DNA of 64,000 nt from Chania fonticola_B (GTDB taxonomy: Bacteria > Pseudomonadota > Gammaproteobacteria > Enterobacterales > Enterobacteriaceae). Under the pieces are notes generated by a model that saw only the letters and a list, made by a program, of their open reading frames with translations, did not search any database and was not told the DNA's origin. Shown in pieces: positions 1 to 10,174 of the stretch. Position numbers and translations under genes: made by a program. The stretch lies in the NCBI RefSeq assembly GCF_048537545.1, contig NZ_CP183218.1. One strand, given 5' to 3'. Within the stretch, counting starts at the first letter, position 1. Every line of letters begins with the position of its first letter.

Positions 1-522
1 CAATTTGGCGACCTCTGCGGCTTCCTGTTCGGTATCCCGCGGGCGGTCCACCAGCACGATGTCGCTGGCAGGCACACCCAGGCTTTCCGCCACCAGTGCT
101 GCGGTGGCCGCGCTGCTTTGCGTTTTCGCGCCTTTTCCACCGGTAAAGACCATCTTGCTACCCGGGTGCGACAGGTATAGCCTGACGCCTTCGGTCACTC
201 GTGGCAGGCTGTTGTTGAGCAGGTTAGAGCTGGGGGCCCAGTCCGGGTTATAGGTATAACCGCCGCCAAGCACCACGATATAGTCAATCTGGCCGTTGCC
301 TCTATAGGTCGGGTAACTGGATTCTAACGGCTTCAACAGGCGATCGGCGACCGGTTGCAGGCTGAGCAACAGCAACAGCAGCCAACTCAGGCTTAATATG
401 ACTTTGCCGCATTTCTGCCAACGGGTAAACCACAGCAGCAATAATGCCAGCCCCATTAACAACAGCAGGGCGGGTAGAGGCATTATCAGGCCGCCAATAA
501 ATTTTTTTAAGTGAAATAACAT
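1..522 (-). CDS. elyC: Envelope biogenesis factor ElyC (DUF218), 3' end cut by window edge
   Basis: Inner-membrane DUF218 protein needed in E. coli for normal peptidoglycan assembly and for balancing undecaprenyl-phosphate use. The reading frame starts at the ATG complementary to 520-522 (MLFHLKKFIG) and stays open to base 1, so about 174 residues are visible and the C-terminus is missing. Two leucine-rich membrane segments lie at about residues 14-33 and 40-57. They are followed by the family's glycine-rich strand YIVVLGGGYTYNPDW at about 81-95, the start of the DUF218 fold. It is divergent from cmoM, as in E. coli. Assignment rests on remembered similarity to E. coli ElyC (YcbC) over the whole visible part plus gene order. 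Confidence 0.93.
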   Translation of the reverse strand, partial: MLFHLKKFIGGLIMPLPALLLLMGLALLLLWFTRWQKCGKVILSLSWLLLLLLSLQPVADRLLKPLESSYPTYRGNGQIDYIVVLGGGYTYNPDWAPSSNLLNNSLPRVTEGVRLYLSHPGSKMVFTGGKGAKTQSSAATAALVAESLGVPASDIVLVDRPRDTEQEAAEVAKL

Positions 523-674
523 CAAAAATCAGGTCCTTTTGGGCGAAAAAACGACATCTGGCCGCATTCATGCTGCAAGAAGATTTATTCTAAGCCAGTC
601 TGTGCCAAAATAGCAGGTTTGAATGGGCAGGCGCTTTGCCGTCGGCCAAGATAGAATCAGCGGAGCCGTTGTCC

Positions 675-1460
675 ATGCAGGATCGCAATTTTGACGATAT
701 TGCCGAGAAGTTTGCGCGTAATATTTACGGCACCACCAAGGGGAAAATCCGTCAGGCGGTAGTCTGGCAGGATCTGACCACGCTGCTGGCTCAGTTGCCA
801 CAGCGGCCGCTGCGCATTCTGGATGCTGGTGGGGGCGAAGGCCACATGGCCTGCCAACTGGCAGAATTAGGACATCAGGTCTTGTTGTGCGATCTTTCTG
901 GTGAGATGATCCAACGCGCTGCGTTGCTGGCCGAGCAGAAAGGTGTGAGCCAGAACATGCAATTCATACAAAGTTCGGCGCAAGAGATTGGTCAGCATTT
1001 GGCACAACCGGTCGATCTGATATTGTTCCATGCGGTTTTGGAGTGGATCGCCGAACCGCAGGTGGCCTTGCAGGCGTTGTATGACTGCCTGGTGCCCGGC
1101 GGCGCACTGTCACTGATGTTCTTTAATGCCAACGGTTTGTTGATGCGTAATGTGGTGTTGGGCAATTTCCAACTGGTGGATCCCGAGGTCAGGCGGCGTC
1201 GCAAGCGCTCGCTGTCGCCGCAGTATCCACACAGCCCACCGCTGGTCTACGGCTGGTTGGAGCAGATGGGCATGCAGATTTCAGGCAAAACCGGCGTGAG
1301 GGTTTTCCATGATTATCTGCAAAGCAGGCAGCTACAGACCCAAAAATTTGAAGAGTTACTGGCGCTTGAACAGCTTTATTGTCGGCAAGAGCCTTACGTG
1401 AGTTTGGGGCGCTATATTCACGTCTCGGCGCATAAACCGAACCTGAAGGACGAACTATGA
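675..1460 (+). CDS. cmoM: tRNA 5-carboxymethoxyuridine methyltransferase CmoM
   Basis: SAM-dependent methyltransferase that methylates cmo5U34 to its methyl ester in certain tRNAs, a wobble modification; cytosolic. The protein is 261 residues from MQDRNFDDIA, which matches the E. coli N-terminus. An upstream in-frame start at 636 would add 13 residues with no counterpart, so I chose 675. The class I SAM motif DAGGGEGH is at residues 50-57. The stop overlaps the mukF start (ATGA), so it is translated as the first gene of the cmoM-mukFEB operon. It was formerly called smtA. Identification is secure from similarity and context. Confidence 0.95.
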   Translation: MQDRNFDDIAEKFARNIYGTTKGKIRQAVVWQDLTTLLAQLPQRPLRILDAGGGEGHMACQLAELGHQVLLCDLSGEMIQRAALLAEQKGVSQNMQFIQSSAQEIGQHLAQPVDLILFHAVLEWIAEPQVALQALYDCLVPGGALSLMFFNANGLLMRNVVLGNFQLVDPEVRRRRKRSLSPQYPHSPPLVYGWLEQMGMQISGKTGVRVFHDYLQSRQLQTQKFEELLALEQLYCRQEPYVSLGRYIHVSAHKPNLKDEL

Positions 1461-2779
1461 GTGAATTTTCCCAGACAGTACCCGAACTGGTCGCCTGGGC
1501 ACGGAAAAATGATTTCTCTATTTCGCTCCCCACTGAGCGTCTTGCGTTTTTGCTGGCTATCGCCACGTTAAATGGTGAGCGGCTGGACGGCGAGATGAGC
1601 GAAGGTGAGCTGGTTGATGCATTTCGCCATGTCAGCAAAGGGTTTGAACAGACGCATGAAACGGTGGCGATACGCGCCAACAATGCGATTAACGACATGG
1701 TGCGCCAGCGCCTGTTGAACCGTTTTACCAGCGAGTTGGCGGACGGCAATGCCATCTATCGCCTGACGCCGCTGGGTATTGGTATTACCGATTACTATAT
1801 CCGCCAGCGTGAGTTTTCGACCCTGCGCCTTTCCATGCAGTTGTCGATCGTGGCGGAAGAGTTGAAGCGTGCGGCAGACGCTGCCGAAGAGGGTGGCGAT
1901 GATTTCCATTGGCACCGCAACGTCTTTGCTCCGCTGAAATACTCGGTAGCGGAGATCTTCGACAGTATCGATCTGACCCAGCGCCTGATGGATGAACAGC
2001 AACAGAGCGTGAAAACCGATATCGCGGCGCTGCTCAACCAGGATTGGCGTGCGGCGATCTCCAGCTGTGAGATGCTGCTGTCGGAAACCTCCGGTACCTT
2101 GCGTGAACTGCAGGATACGCTGGAGGCCGCAGGTGATAAACTCCAGGCCAACCTGCTGAGGATTCAGGATGCCACGCTGGGTGAGATGGAGCTGGGCTTT
2201 GTCGATAAGCTGGTGTTTGATTTACAAAGCAAGCTGGATCGCATCATCAGTTGGGGCCAACAGGCGATTGACCTGTGGATCGGCTATGATCGCCACGTGC
2301 ACAAGTTTATCCGTACCGCCATCGATATGGATAAAAACCGCGTGTTTGCCCAACGCCTGCGCCAATCGGTACAAAACTACTTCGATAACCCATGGACGCT
2401 GACCCATGCCAACGCCGATCGTCTGCTCGATATGCGAGACGAAGAGCTGGCGTTGCGCAGTGAGGAGGTCACCGGGGAGCTGCCGCCAGATCTGGAATAT
2501 GAAGAGTTCAGCGAAATTCGCGAACAGCTGGCAGCGATGATCGAACAGGCACTGAAGATTTATCAGGAACAAAAGATGCCGCTCGATTTAGGGGCAGTGA
2601 TGCGCGATTATCTGGCGCAATATCCGCGTGTGCGTCACTTTGACGTTGCCCGCATTGTGGTCGACCAGGCAGTGCGCCTTGGTGTGGCTGAAGCTGATTT
2701 TTCAGGGTTGCCCGCGCAGTGGCAGGCAATCAATGATTACGGAGCCAAGGTACAGGCCCATGTCATCGACAAATATTGA
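1457..2779 (+). CDS. mukF: Chromosome partition protein MukF (kleisin of the MukBEF condensin)
   Basis: Kleisin subunit that bridges the heads of the MukB dimer and recruits MukE, forming the enterobacterial SMC-like condensin that folds and segregates the chromosome. At 440 residues it is the normal family length. From the family, the N-terminus is a winged-helix dimerisation domain, the middle is helical, and the C-terminal winged helix contacts the MukB head. The start overlaps the cmoM stop by four bases and the end overlaps mukE by 20 bases, so expression is translationally coupled. Nothing appears truncated or odd. Confidence 0.97.
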   Translation: MSEFSQTVPELVAWARKNDFSISLPTERLAFLLAIATLNGERLDGEMSEGELVDAFRHVSKGFEQTHETVAIRANNAINDMVRQRLLNRFTSELADGNAIYRLTPLGIGITDYYIRQREFSTLRLSMQLSIVAEELKRAADAAEEGGDDFHWHRNVFAPLKYSVAEIFDSIDLTQRLMDEQQQSVKTDIAALLNQDWRAAISSCEMLLSETSGTLRELQDTLEAAGDKLQANLLRIQDATLGEMELGFVDKLVFDLQSKLDRIISWGQQAIDLWIGYDRHVHKFIRTAIDMDKNRVFAQRLRQSVQNYFDNPWTLTHANADRLLDMRDEELALRSEEVTGELPPDLEYEEFSEIREQLAAMIEQALKIYQEQKMPLDLGAVMRDYLAQYPRVRHFDVARIVVDQAVRLGVAEADFSGLPAQWQAINDYGAKVQAHVIDKY

Positions 2780-3488
2780 ACAAGTAATGCCAGTCAAGCT
2801 GGCCAAGGCATTGTCTAACACGCTGTTTCCGGCGTTGGATAGCCAATTGCGCGCAGGTCGTCACATCGGTATCGATGAGTTGGACAACCACGCATTCCTC
2901 ATGGATTTTCAAGACGAGCTGGAAGAGTTTTATACCCGTTACAGCGTCGAGCTGATCCGGGCGCCGGAAGGGTTCTTCTATTTGCGCCCGCGCTCGACCA
3001 CGCTCATTCCACGCTCGGTGCTTTCCGAGTTGGACATGATGGTCGGCAAGATCCTGTGCTACCTCTACCTGAGCCCCGAGCGCCTGGCGCATGAAGGTAT
3101 TTTCAGCCAGCAGGAGCTGTACGATGAGCTGCTGAGCCTGGCGGATGAGAGCAAGCTGCTGAAGTTCGTCAACCAGCGCTCCACCGGTTCGGATCTTGAC
3201 CGTCAGAAGCTGCATGAAAAAGTGCGCTCCTCGCTCAATCGCCTGCGCCGTCTGGGCATGGTGTATTTCATGGGCAATGACAACAGCAAATTCCGCATTA
3301 CCGAGGCGGTGTTCCGCTTCGGTGCCGATGTGCGTAGCGGTGACGATCCGCGCGAAGCCCAGTTGCGGATGATCCGCGACGGTGAGGCGATGCCGGTAGA
3401 AAACAGCCTGTCACTGAACGATGAAGTTGATGCGGAAGATGCGCAGGCAGAAGCCACCCAGGACAGTGCAGAGGATGAACAGGAATGA
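2760..3488 (+). CDS. mukE: Chromosome partition protein MukE
   Basis: Winged-helix (KITE-type) subunit that binds MukF and modulates MukB head engagement in the condensin complex. I set the start at the ATG at 2760 (MSSTNIEQVM), which matches the longer annotated E. coli form. A longer in-frame extension back to 2628 lies inside mukF and is not conserved. The product is 242 residues, slightly longer than the E. coli protein because of an acidic C-terminal tail (about residues 218-242). The start lies inside the end of mukF, and the stop overlaps the mukB start as ATGA. An alternative start is the next Met, MPVKLAKAL. Confidence 0.95.
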   Translation: MSSTNIEQVMPVKLAKALSNTLFPALDSQLRAGRHIGIDELDNHAFLMDFQDELEEFYTRYSVELIRAPEGFFYLRPRSTTLIPRSVLSELDMMVGKILCYLYLSPERLAHEGIFSQQELYDELLSLADESKLLKFVNQRSTGSDLDRQKLHEKVRSSLNRLRRLGMVYFMGNDNSKFRITEAVFRFGADVRSGDDPREAQLRMIRDGEAMPVENSLSLNDEVDAEDAQAEATQDSAEDEQE

Positions 3489-6400
3489 TTGAACGCGGTA
3501 AATTTCGCTCACTGACGCTGGTTAACTGGAACGGTTTCTTTGCCCGAACCTTTGATCTCGATGAGCTGGTCACCACGCTTTCGGGCGGTAATGGGGCCGG
3601 TAAGTCCACCACCATGGCGGCCTTCGTCACGGCGCTAATCCCGGATCTGACGCTGCTGCACTTTCGTAACACCACCGAAGCCGGTGCCACCAGCGGTTCA
3701 CGCGACAAAGGCCTGCACGGTAAATTGCGTGCCGGTGTCTGCTACTCAACCCTGGACGTAGTCAACTCACGCCACCAGCGTGTGGTGGTCGGGGTTCGTC
3801 TGCAACAGGTTGCGGGGCGCGATCGTAAGGTCGATATCAAACCTTTCACCATTCAGGGGCTGCCAACGGCAGTGCAACCGACCGAACTGCTGACCGAGAC
3901 CGTCGGTGAGCGTCAGGCTCGGGTTCTTTCGTTGCAGGAACTGAAAGAGCGTGTTGAAGAGATGGAAGGGGTGCAGTTCAAGCAGTTCAACTCCATCACC
4001 GATTACCACGCCCTGATGTTTGATCTGGGGGTGCTGCCCAAGCGCCTGCGCACTTCTTCCGACCGCAGCAAGTTCTATCGTCTGATCGAAGCCTCGCTGT
4101 ACGGCGGGATTTCCAGTGCCATTACCCGTTCTCTGCGTGATTACCTGCTGCCGGAAAACGGCGGCGTGCGTAAAGCGTTCCAGGATATGGAAGCCGCTCT
4201 GCGCGAGAACCGCATGACGCTGGAAGCGATCCGCGTCACCCAGTCGGACCGCGATCTGTTCAAGCATCTGATCTCCGAAGCGACCTCGTACGTTGCCGCA
4301 GACTACATGCGCCACGCCAATGAACGGCGTATCCATCTAGATGGGGCGCTGGTATTGCGCAACGAGTTGCTGAGCAGCCGCAAACAGCTGGCCGCCGAGC
4401 AGTTCCGCCATGTTGAAATGGCGCGTGAACTGGCTGAACAAAGCGGTGCCGAATCCGATCTGGAAACCGATTATCAGGCCGCCAGCGATCACCTCAATCT
4501 GGTGCAGACCGCAATGCGCCAGCAGGAAAAGATCGAACGCTATGAAGGCGATCTGGAAGAGCTGACCTACCGTCTGGAAGAACAGAATGAGGTTGTCGCC
4601 GAAGCGAGCGAGCAGCAGGCGGAAAACGAAGCGCGTGCCGAAGCCGCAGAGCTGGAGGTGGATGAGCTGAAAAGCCAGCTCGCCGATTACCAGCAGGCGT
4701 TGGACGTGCAGCAAACCCGTGCCATTCAATATCAGCAGGCACTTCAGGCTCTTGAGCGCGCCCGTGCGCTGTGTCAGGTGCCGGAACTCACCGCCGAAAA
4801 TGCCGAAGAGTGGCTGGATACCTTCCAGGCGCGTGAGCAGGAAGCGACAGAGTCCCTGTTGCAGTTGGAACAAAAGTTAAGCGTGGCGGATGCCGCTCAC
4901 AGCCAATTCGAGCAGGCCTATCAGCTGGTGGGTAAAATTGCGGGCGAAGTCAGCCGTAGTGAAGCCTGGCAAACCGCGCGTGAACTATTGCGTGACTGGC
5001 CTTCGCAGCAGCATCAGGCCGAGCGTGTGCAGCCGTTGCGGATGCGTTTGAGCGAGTTGGAGCAACGTCTGCGCTCGCAGCAGGATGCCGAACGTCTGTT
5101 GCAGGAGTTCTGCAAACGTCACGGGCAGAGTTATCAGCCGGATGAACTTGATGCCTTGCAGCAAGAGCTGGAAGAGCGTTTGGAATCGTTGTCCCAAAGC
5201 GTCAGCGAGGCCGGTGAGCGCCGGATGGAAATGCGCCAGGAGCTGGAGCAGATCCAGCAGCGCATCAAGGAGCTGACCACCAGGGCACCGATTTGGTTGG
5301 CCGCGCAGGATTCACTGACCCAGCTCAGCGAGCAGAGCGGTGAAGCCTTCGAAGATGGTCAGCAGGTTACCGAATACATGCAGCAACTGCTGGAGCGCGA
5401 ACGCGAAACCACGGTTGAACGTGATGAAGTGGCCAGCCGCAAGCGTGAAATCGAAGCGCAGATTGAACGTCTCAGCCAGCCGAGCGGGGCAGAAGATCAG
5501 CGTCTGGTAACGCTGGCGGAGCGCTTTGGCGGTGTGCTGTTGTCTGAAATCTATGACGATGTCACCATTGACGATGCCCCGTACTTCTCTGCGTTGTACG
5601 GCCCGTCGCGCCACGCGATTGTGGTGCCGGATCTGTCGCTGGTGCGCGAGATGCTGGAAGGGTTGGAAGACTGCCCGGAAGATCTCTACCTGATCGAAGG
5701 GGATCCGCAGTCGTTTGACGACAGCGTGTTCGCCGTCGAAGAGCAAGAAAAAGCGGTGGTGGTGAAAATCGCCGATCGCCAGTGGCGTTACTCGCGCTAC
5801 CCTGAGGTGCCGCTGTTTGGCCGTGCTGCCCGGGAAAATCGCCTGGAAGTGCTGTACGCAGAACGTGACTCCTTGGCCGAACGCTACGCCACCTTGTCAT
5901 TTGACGTGCAGAAAACCCAGCGTTCTCACCAGGCGTTCAGCCGCTTTATCGGTTCGCACCTCGCCGTGGCGTTTGACGCGGATCCTGAAGCGGATATCCG
6001 TGCTCTGAACAGCCGCCGTGGTGAAATTGAGCGTGCGCTCAATAACCACGAAGCGCAGAACCAACAGCAGCGTCAGCAATACGATCAGGCCAAAGAGGGC
6101 ATTTCCGCACTCAACCGCCTGATGCCGCTGGTCTCACTGCTGAATGATGAAACCTTGCAGGATCGTGTCGAAGAGATCCGCGAGGAAATGGAAGAGGCGC
6201 AGGATGCTGCGCGCTATATCCAACAGCACGGCGTTTCCTTGGCCAAGCTGGAGCCTATGTTATCGGTGCTGCAAAGCGATCCGGAGCAACATGAGCAGCT
6301 TCAGCAGGACTATGCACAGGCCCAGGCCACCCAACGCCAGGCCAAACAACAAGCCTTTGCCCTGACGGAAGTGGTACAGCGCCGCGCTCACTTCAGCTAT

Positions 6401-7924
6401 ACCGATTCTGCTGGCATGCAGAATGCCGATAACGATCTCAACGATAAACTGCGTCAACGCCTGGAACATGCGGAAGCGGAACGTACCCGCGCCCGCGAGC
6501 AACTGCGCCAGTATCAGACCCAGTTTACGCAATACAGCCAGGTACTGGCCTCGCTGAAAAGCTCTTATGACGCCAAACGCGACATGCTTAAAGAGCTGAG
6601 CCAGGAACTGGTAGACATTGGCGTGCAGGCCGATGCTAATGCCGAAGCCCGCGCGCGGCAGCGCCGGGACGAATTACATGCCTCGCTGAGTAATAACCGT
6701 AACCGCCGTAACCAGTTGGAGAAACAGCTGACCTTCTGCGAAGCGGAAATGGACAGCCTGCAAAAGAGACTGCGCAAGCTGGAGCGTGATTATTACCAAC
6801 TGCGTGAGCAGGTGGTGACCGCCAAGGCGGGCTGGTGTGCCGTGATGCGTCTGGTGAAAGACAACGGGGTTGAACGCCGTCTGCACCGTCGTGAACTGGC
6901 CTATATGGACGGTGACGAGCTGCGTTCGATGTCGGATAAGGCATTGGGTGCGCTGCGTCTGGCGGTGGCGGATAACGAACATCTGCGTGACGTGCTGCGC
7001 CTGTCGGAAGATCCGAAACGGCCAGAGCGCAAGATCCAGTTCTTTATCGCGGTCTATCAGCATCTGCGCGAGCGTATCCGTCAGGATATTATCCGCACCG
7101 ACGATCCGGTCGAAGCTATCGAACAGATGGAGATCGAACTGGGCCGTCTGACCGAAGAGCTGACCGCCCGCGAACAGAAACTGGCGATCAGTTCGAAGAG
7201 CGTGGCGAACATTATCCGCAAGACCATTCAGCGCGAGCAGAACCGTATCCGGATGCTTAACCAGGGGCTGCAAGCGGTTTCCTTCGGTCAGGTGAAGAGC
7301 GTGCGGCTGAACGTCAACGTACGGGAAGCGCATGCCACCTTGCTGGATGTGCTCTCCGAGCAGCAGGAACAGCATCAGGATCTGTTTAACAGCAACCGTC
7401 TGACCTTCTCGGAAGCGTTGGCCAAACTGTATCAGCGCCTGAACCCGCAGATCGATATGGGCCAGCGCACGCCACAAACCATCGGTGAAGAGCTACTGGA
7501 TTACCGTAACTATCTGGAGCTGGAGGTGGAAGTGTTCCGTGGCTCCGACGGCTGGCTGCGTGCGGAAAGTGGCGCGTTGTCTACCGGGGAAGCGATCGGT
7601 ACCGGCATGTCAATTCTGGTCATGGTGGTGCAGAGCTGGGAAGAGGAATCACGCCGCCTGCGGGGTAAAGATATTTCGCCTTGCCGCCTGCTGTTCCTTG
7701 ATGAAGCCGCGCGTCTGGATGCCAAATCCATCGCCACGCTGTTTGAGCTGTGCGATCGTCTGGAGATGCAGTTGATTATCGCTGCACCAGAAAACATCAG
7801 CCCGGAAAAAGGGACCACCTATAAACTGGTGCGTAAGGTGTTCCAGAACCATGAGCATGTGCACGTGGTTGGCCTGCGTGGGTTCGCCAGTGAACAACCA
7901 GCTTTAGATTCGGTGTCGGAATAA
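3485..7924 (+). CDS. mukB: Chromosome partition protein MukB (SMC-like ATPase)
   Basis: Large SMC-like ATPase of 1,479 residues (E. coli 1,486) that forms the coiled-coil ring of the MukBEF condensin. Walker A is GGNGAGKST at about residues 34-42. Long glutamine- and glutamate-rich coiled coils flank a hinge at roughly 645-800. The C-terminal head carries the signature-like LSTGEAIGTG near 1,364 and the Walker B strand LLFLDEAARLD near 1,402. In E. coli the complex is excluded from the Ter region by MatP, which is also encoded in this window. It is the last gene of the operon and is followed by a strong terminator at 7960-7991. Confidence 0.98.
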   Translation: MIERGKFRSLTLVNWNGFFARTFDLDELVTTLSGGNGAGKSTTMAAFVTALIPDLTLLHFRNTTEAGATSGSRDKGLHGKLRAGVCYSTLDVVNSRHQRVVVGVRLQQVAGRDRKVDIKPFTIQGLPTAVQPTELLTETVGERQARVLSLQELKERVEEMEGVQFKQFNSITDYHALMFDLGVLPKRLRTSSDRSKFYRLIEASLYGGISSAITRSLRDYLLPENGGVRKAFQDMEAALRENRMTLEAIRVTQSDRDLFKHLISEATSYVAADYMRHANERRIHLDGALVLRNELLSSRKQLAAEQFRHVEMARELAEQSGAESDLETDYQAASDHLNLVQTAMRQQEKIERYEGDLEELTYRLEEQNEVVAEASEQQAENEARAEAAELEVDELKSQLADYQQALDVQQTRAIQYQQALQALERARALCQVPELTAENAEEWLDTFQAREQEATESLLQLEQKLSVADAAHSQFEQAYQLVGKIAGEVSRSEAWQTARELLRDWPSQQHQAERVQPLRMRLSELEQRLRSQQDAERLLQEFCKRHGQSYQPDELDALQQELEERLESLSQSVSEAGERRMEMRQELEQIQQRIKELTTRAPIWLAAQDSLTQLSEQSGEAFEDGQQVTEYMQQLLERERETTVERDEVASRKREIEAQIERLSQPSGAEDQRLVTLAERFGGVLLSEIYDDVTIDDAPYFSALYGPSRHAIVVPDLSLVREMLEGLEDCPEDLYLIEGDPQSFDDSVFAVEEQEKAVVVKIADRQWRYSRYPEVPLFGRAARENRLEVLYAERDSLAERYATLSFDVQKTQRSHQAFSRFIGSHLAVAFDADPEADIRALNSRRGEIERALNNHEAQNQQQRQQYDQAKEGISALNRLMPLVSLLNDETLQDRVEEIREEMEEAQDAARYIQQHGVSLAKLEPMLSVLQSDPEQHEQLQQDYAQAQATQRQAKQQAFALTEVVQRRAHFSYTDSAGMQNADNDLNDKLRQRLEHAEAERTRAREQLRQYQTQFTQYSQVLASLKSSYDAKRDMLKELSQELVDIGVQADANAEARARQRRDELHASLSNNRNRRNQLEKQLTFCEAEMDSLQKRLRKLERDYYQLREQVVTAKAGWCAVMRLVKDNGVERRLHRRELAYMDGDELRSMSDKALGALRLAVADNEHLRDVLRLSEDPKRPERKIQFFIAVYQHLRERIRQDIIRTDDPVEAIEQMEIELGRLTEELTAREQKLAISSKSVANIIRKTIQREQNRIRMLNQGLQAVSFGQVKSVRLNVNVREAHATLLDVLSEQQEQHQDLFNSNRLTFSEALAKLYQRLNPQIDMGQRTPQTIGEELLDYRNYLELEVEVFRGSDGWLRAESGALSTGEAIGTGMSILVMVVQSWEEESRRLRGKDISPCRLLFLDEAARLDAKSIATLFELCDRLEMQLIIAAPENISPEKGTTYKLVRKVFQNHEHVHVVGLRGFASEQPALDSVSE

Positions 7925-7959
7925 ACGCCACAAAGCTAAAAAAGTGCACTATAAATCTG

Positions 7960-7991
7960 AAAATAGCCGCCTGAAGGTGGCTATTTTTTTG
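7960..7991 (+). terminator. Rho-independent terminator of the cmoM-mukFEB operon
   Basis: The arms AAATAGCC and GGCTATTT pair around a GCCTGAAGGT-type loop and are followed by a run of seven T. It begins 36 bases after the mukB stop. Confidence 0.85.
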
Positions 7992-8143
7992 TATGACGAG
8001 GATGATAGGCGTGTTTTTTTGCCGGTGGTAAGCTGGGATGAAACGGTTATTTACGGCGCTGAGAGCAAAAGCGCCGTTCTGTTTGTATACTGAAACTAAT
8101 AATAGTCCGTGCGGTATTTTTGTGAGCCTACAGGGGGCAAGGG

Positions 8144-9994
8144 ATGTTGCTTAAAAATGGAAACTCAGTACGACGTCTGGCATTGAGTTGCGCAATAGCG
8201 TGTGGTTTTGCCGTGTCGTTTTCCGCATGGGCAACCGTTCCGGCGTTACCGGTGGCGTCATCGTCATCGGGAATGTCCGTGGCACAAAGTGGTGCCGAAC
8301 TGCTGGCGGCATTGCCGAAAAGCGTTGTGCCTTATTATCTCTCCACTTTGGCACCGCTGTACGCTGCCAATCAGATGCAGCCTATGTGGCAAGATCGGGA
8401 AGCGGTACAGCAATTTCAGCAGCAACTGGCTGAGTTGGCCATTTCTGGCGTACAGCCGCAGTTTACTCAATGGGTAAAACTGCTGACCGATCCGCTCATC
8501 ACCGATATGGCACGTGATATTGTGCTGTCGGATGCGATGCTGGGTTATTTGCAGTTTGTCTCCTCAATCGGGGCTAACGGCAACAACTGGTTGTACAGCA
8601 ATGTTCCTTACAAGCTGAAGGTGCCAGCGAATACGGTGATCAACCAGTGGCAGCTCTCGATACATCAGGGCAAAACGCTGGCGTATATCAACTCGTTGGC
8701 CCCGCAGCATCCTCAGTACGCCAAAATGCATTTGGCGCTGCGCGAAATGCTGGCAGCTGGGCGCCCGTGGCCACAAATGACCAATGGTGCAAGCCTGCGT
8801 CCAGGTCAGCTCAGCGACGATATTCCCGCACTGCGCGATATTCTGGCGCGTACCGGAATGCTAATCGCCACTCCGGCGGTAGCATCTGCTTCGCCTGAGC
8901 CTCAGGTCAACAACGCCAGCGCGACGACCCCGGCGGCGGATGACGATCTGTCGGTGGATGAAGAGAAGGATCGTGCTACCGCAGCGGCTGTCGTAAGCCC
9001 GGGCGCGGCATCGATCAAAGATCTTGCTCCCTCTCCAGAAGCGACCGCGCAGGTACAACCTGCCAGTCCGGTTTCGGTAACGGATAATCGTTACACCGAA
9101 GATCTGGTGGAAGGGGTCAAACGCTTCCAAATCTGGCAGGGGCTGACGCCTGATGGCGTTATCGGTGCCCGGACGCGTGAATGGCTGAACGTTTCGCCAC
9201 AAACTCGAGCTTCACTGCTGGCGTTGAACATCCAGCGCCTGCGCATTCTGCCTGGGCACGTTGATACCGGCATTATGGTCAACATCCCGAACTACTCGCT
9301 CACCTACTATCTGAATGGTAATGAAGTATTATCTTCGCGGGTGATTGTTGGCCGCCCGAGCCGCAAAACGCCATTGATGAGCAGTGCGCTGAATAACGTG
9401 GTGGTCAACCCGCCGTGGAACGTGCCAACCAAGCTGATCCGTGAAGATATCGTGCCCAAGGCCATGCATGATGCGAGCTACTTCCAGAAACACGGCTATC
9501 GGGTATTCTCTGGCTGGAGCAACGATGCGCAAGTGATCGATCCGGCAATGATTGACTGGAGTGTGGTTTCACCACGCAATTTCCCTTACCGCATCCAGCA
9601 GGCGCCGGGGACCAGCAACTCGTTAGGGCGTTTCAAGTTTAACATGCCGAGCTCGGATGCCATCTATCTGCATGATACCCCGAACCACGGCCTGTTCCAG
9701 AAGGATATCCGGGCGTTAAGCTCTGGCTGTGTGCGCGTTAACAAGGCTTCCGATTTGGCCAATATGTTGTTACAGGATGCCGGTTGGAACAACGCGCGTG
9801 TTTCCTCCACGCTGAAAGGCGGCAATACGACGTATGTAAACATCCGCCAGAACATCCCGGTGCAACTGTATTACCTGACGGCCTGGGTCTCTGATGATGG
9901 CAAGCCACAGTTCCGTACAGATATTTACAATTATGATGCGACAGTGAGATCGGGTGCACAAATTTTGGCTCAGGCCGAAAAATTGATGCAATAA
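8144..9994 (+). CDS. ldtD: L,D-transpeptidase LdtD
   Basis: Periplasmic YkuD-family enzyme that makes 3-3 (mDap-mDap) crosslinks in peptidoglycan, important under envelope stress and beta-lactam challenge. It has 616 residues (E. coli YcbB 615). The N-terminal signal or anchor segment spans about residues 10-31. A low-complexity Ala/Pro/Ser linker lies near 245-310. A peptidoglycan-binding helix bundle (ARTREWLN) follows, then the YkuD domain with HDTPNHGLF and SSGCVRV, whose catalytic Cys is residue 529. The start ATG at 8144 follows a GGGGGCAAGGG purine run. Downstream is mepK, which cleaves the same type of bond. Confidence 0.96.
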   Translation: MLLKNGNSVRRLALSCAIACGFAVSFSAWATVPALPVASSSSGMSVAQSGAELLAALPKSVVPYYLSTLAPLYAANQMQPMWQDREAVQQFQQQLAELAISGVQPQFTQWVKLLTDPLITDMARDIVLSDAMLGYLQFVSSIGANGNNWLYSNVPYKLKVPANTVINQWQLSIHQGKTLAYINSLAPQHPQYAKMHLALREMLAAGRPWPQMTNGASLRPGQLSDDIPALRDILARTGMLIATPAVASASPEPQVNNASATTPAADDDLSVDEEKDRATAAAVVSPGAASIKDLAPSPEATAQVQPASPVSVTDNRYTEDLVEGVKRFQIWQGLTPDGVIGARTREWLNVSPQTRASLLALNIQRLRILPGHVDTGIMVNIPNYSLTYYLNGNEVLSSRVIVGRPSRKTPLMSSALNNVVVNPPWNVPTKLIREDIVPKAMHDASYFQKHGYRVFSGWSNDAQVIDPAMIDWSVVSPRNFPYRIQQAPGTSNSLGRFKFNMPSSDAIYLHDTPNHGLFQKDIRALSSGCVRVNKASDLANMLLQDAGWNNARVSSTLKGGNTTYVNIRQNIPVQLYYLTAWVSDDGKPQFRTDIYNYDATVRSGAQILAQAEKLMQ

Positions 9995-10174
9995 ATGCAG
10001 TAATTCTAGATAAATAACGGTCTGAATGTCTGGCCAGTAACAGGCTCTGTTTTTTGTGAGCACGGGTAAACCACAGCGTATCGCGGGTTGACTCCGCATA
10101 CGCTGGCGGTTATGGTTCGGGCAGTGCGCAGTTTTGTGCATATATTTTGACATTCTTGCCGAGTTTAAAGAGTC

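Noticed and set aside
6674..7477. 267-codon minus-strand frame inside mukB
   Set aside because: It is antisense to the MukB coiled coil, and its Gln/Leu/His-rich composition is a by-product.
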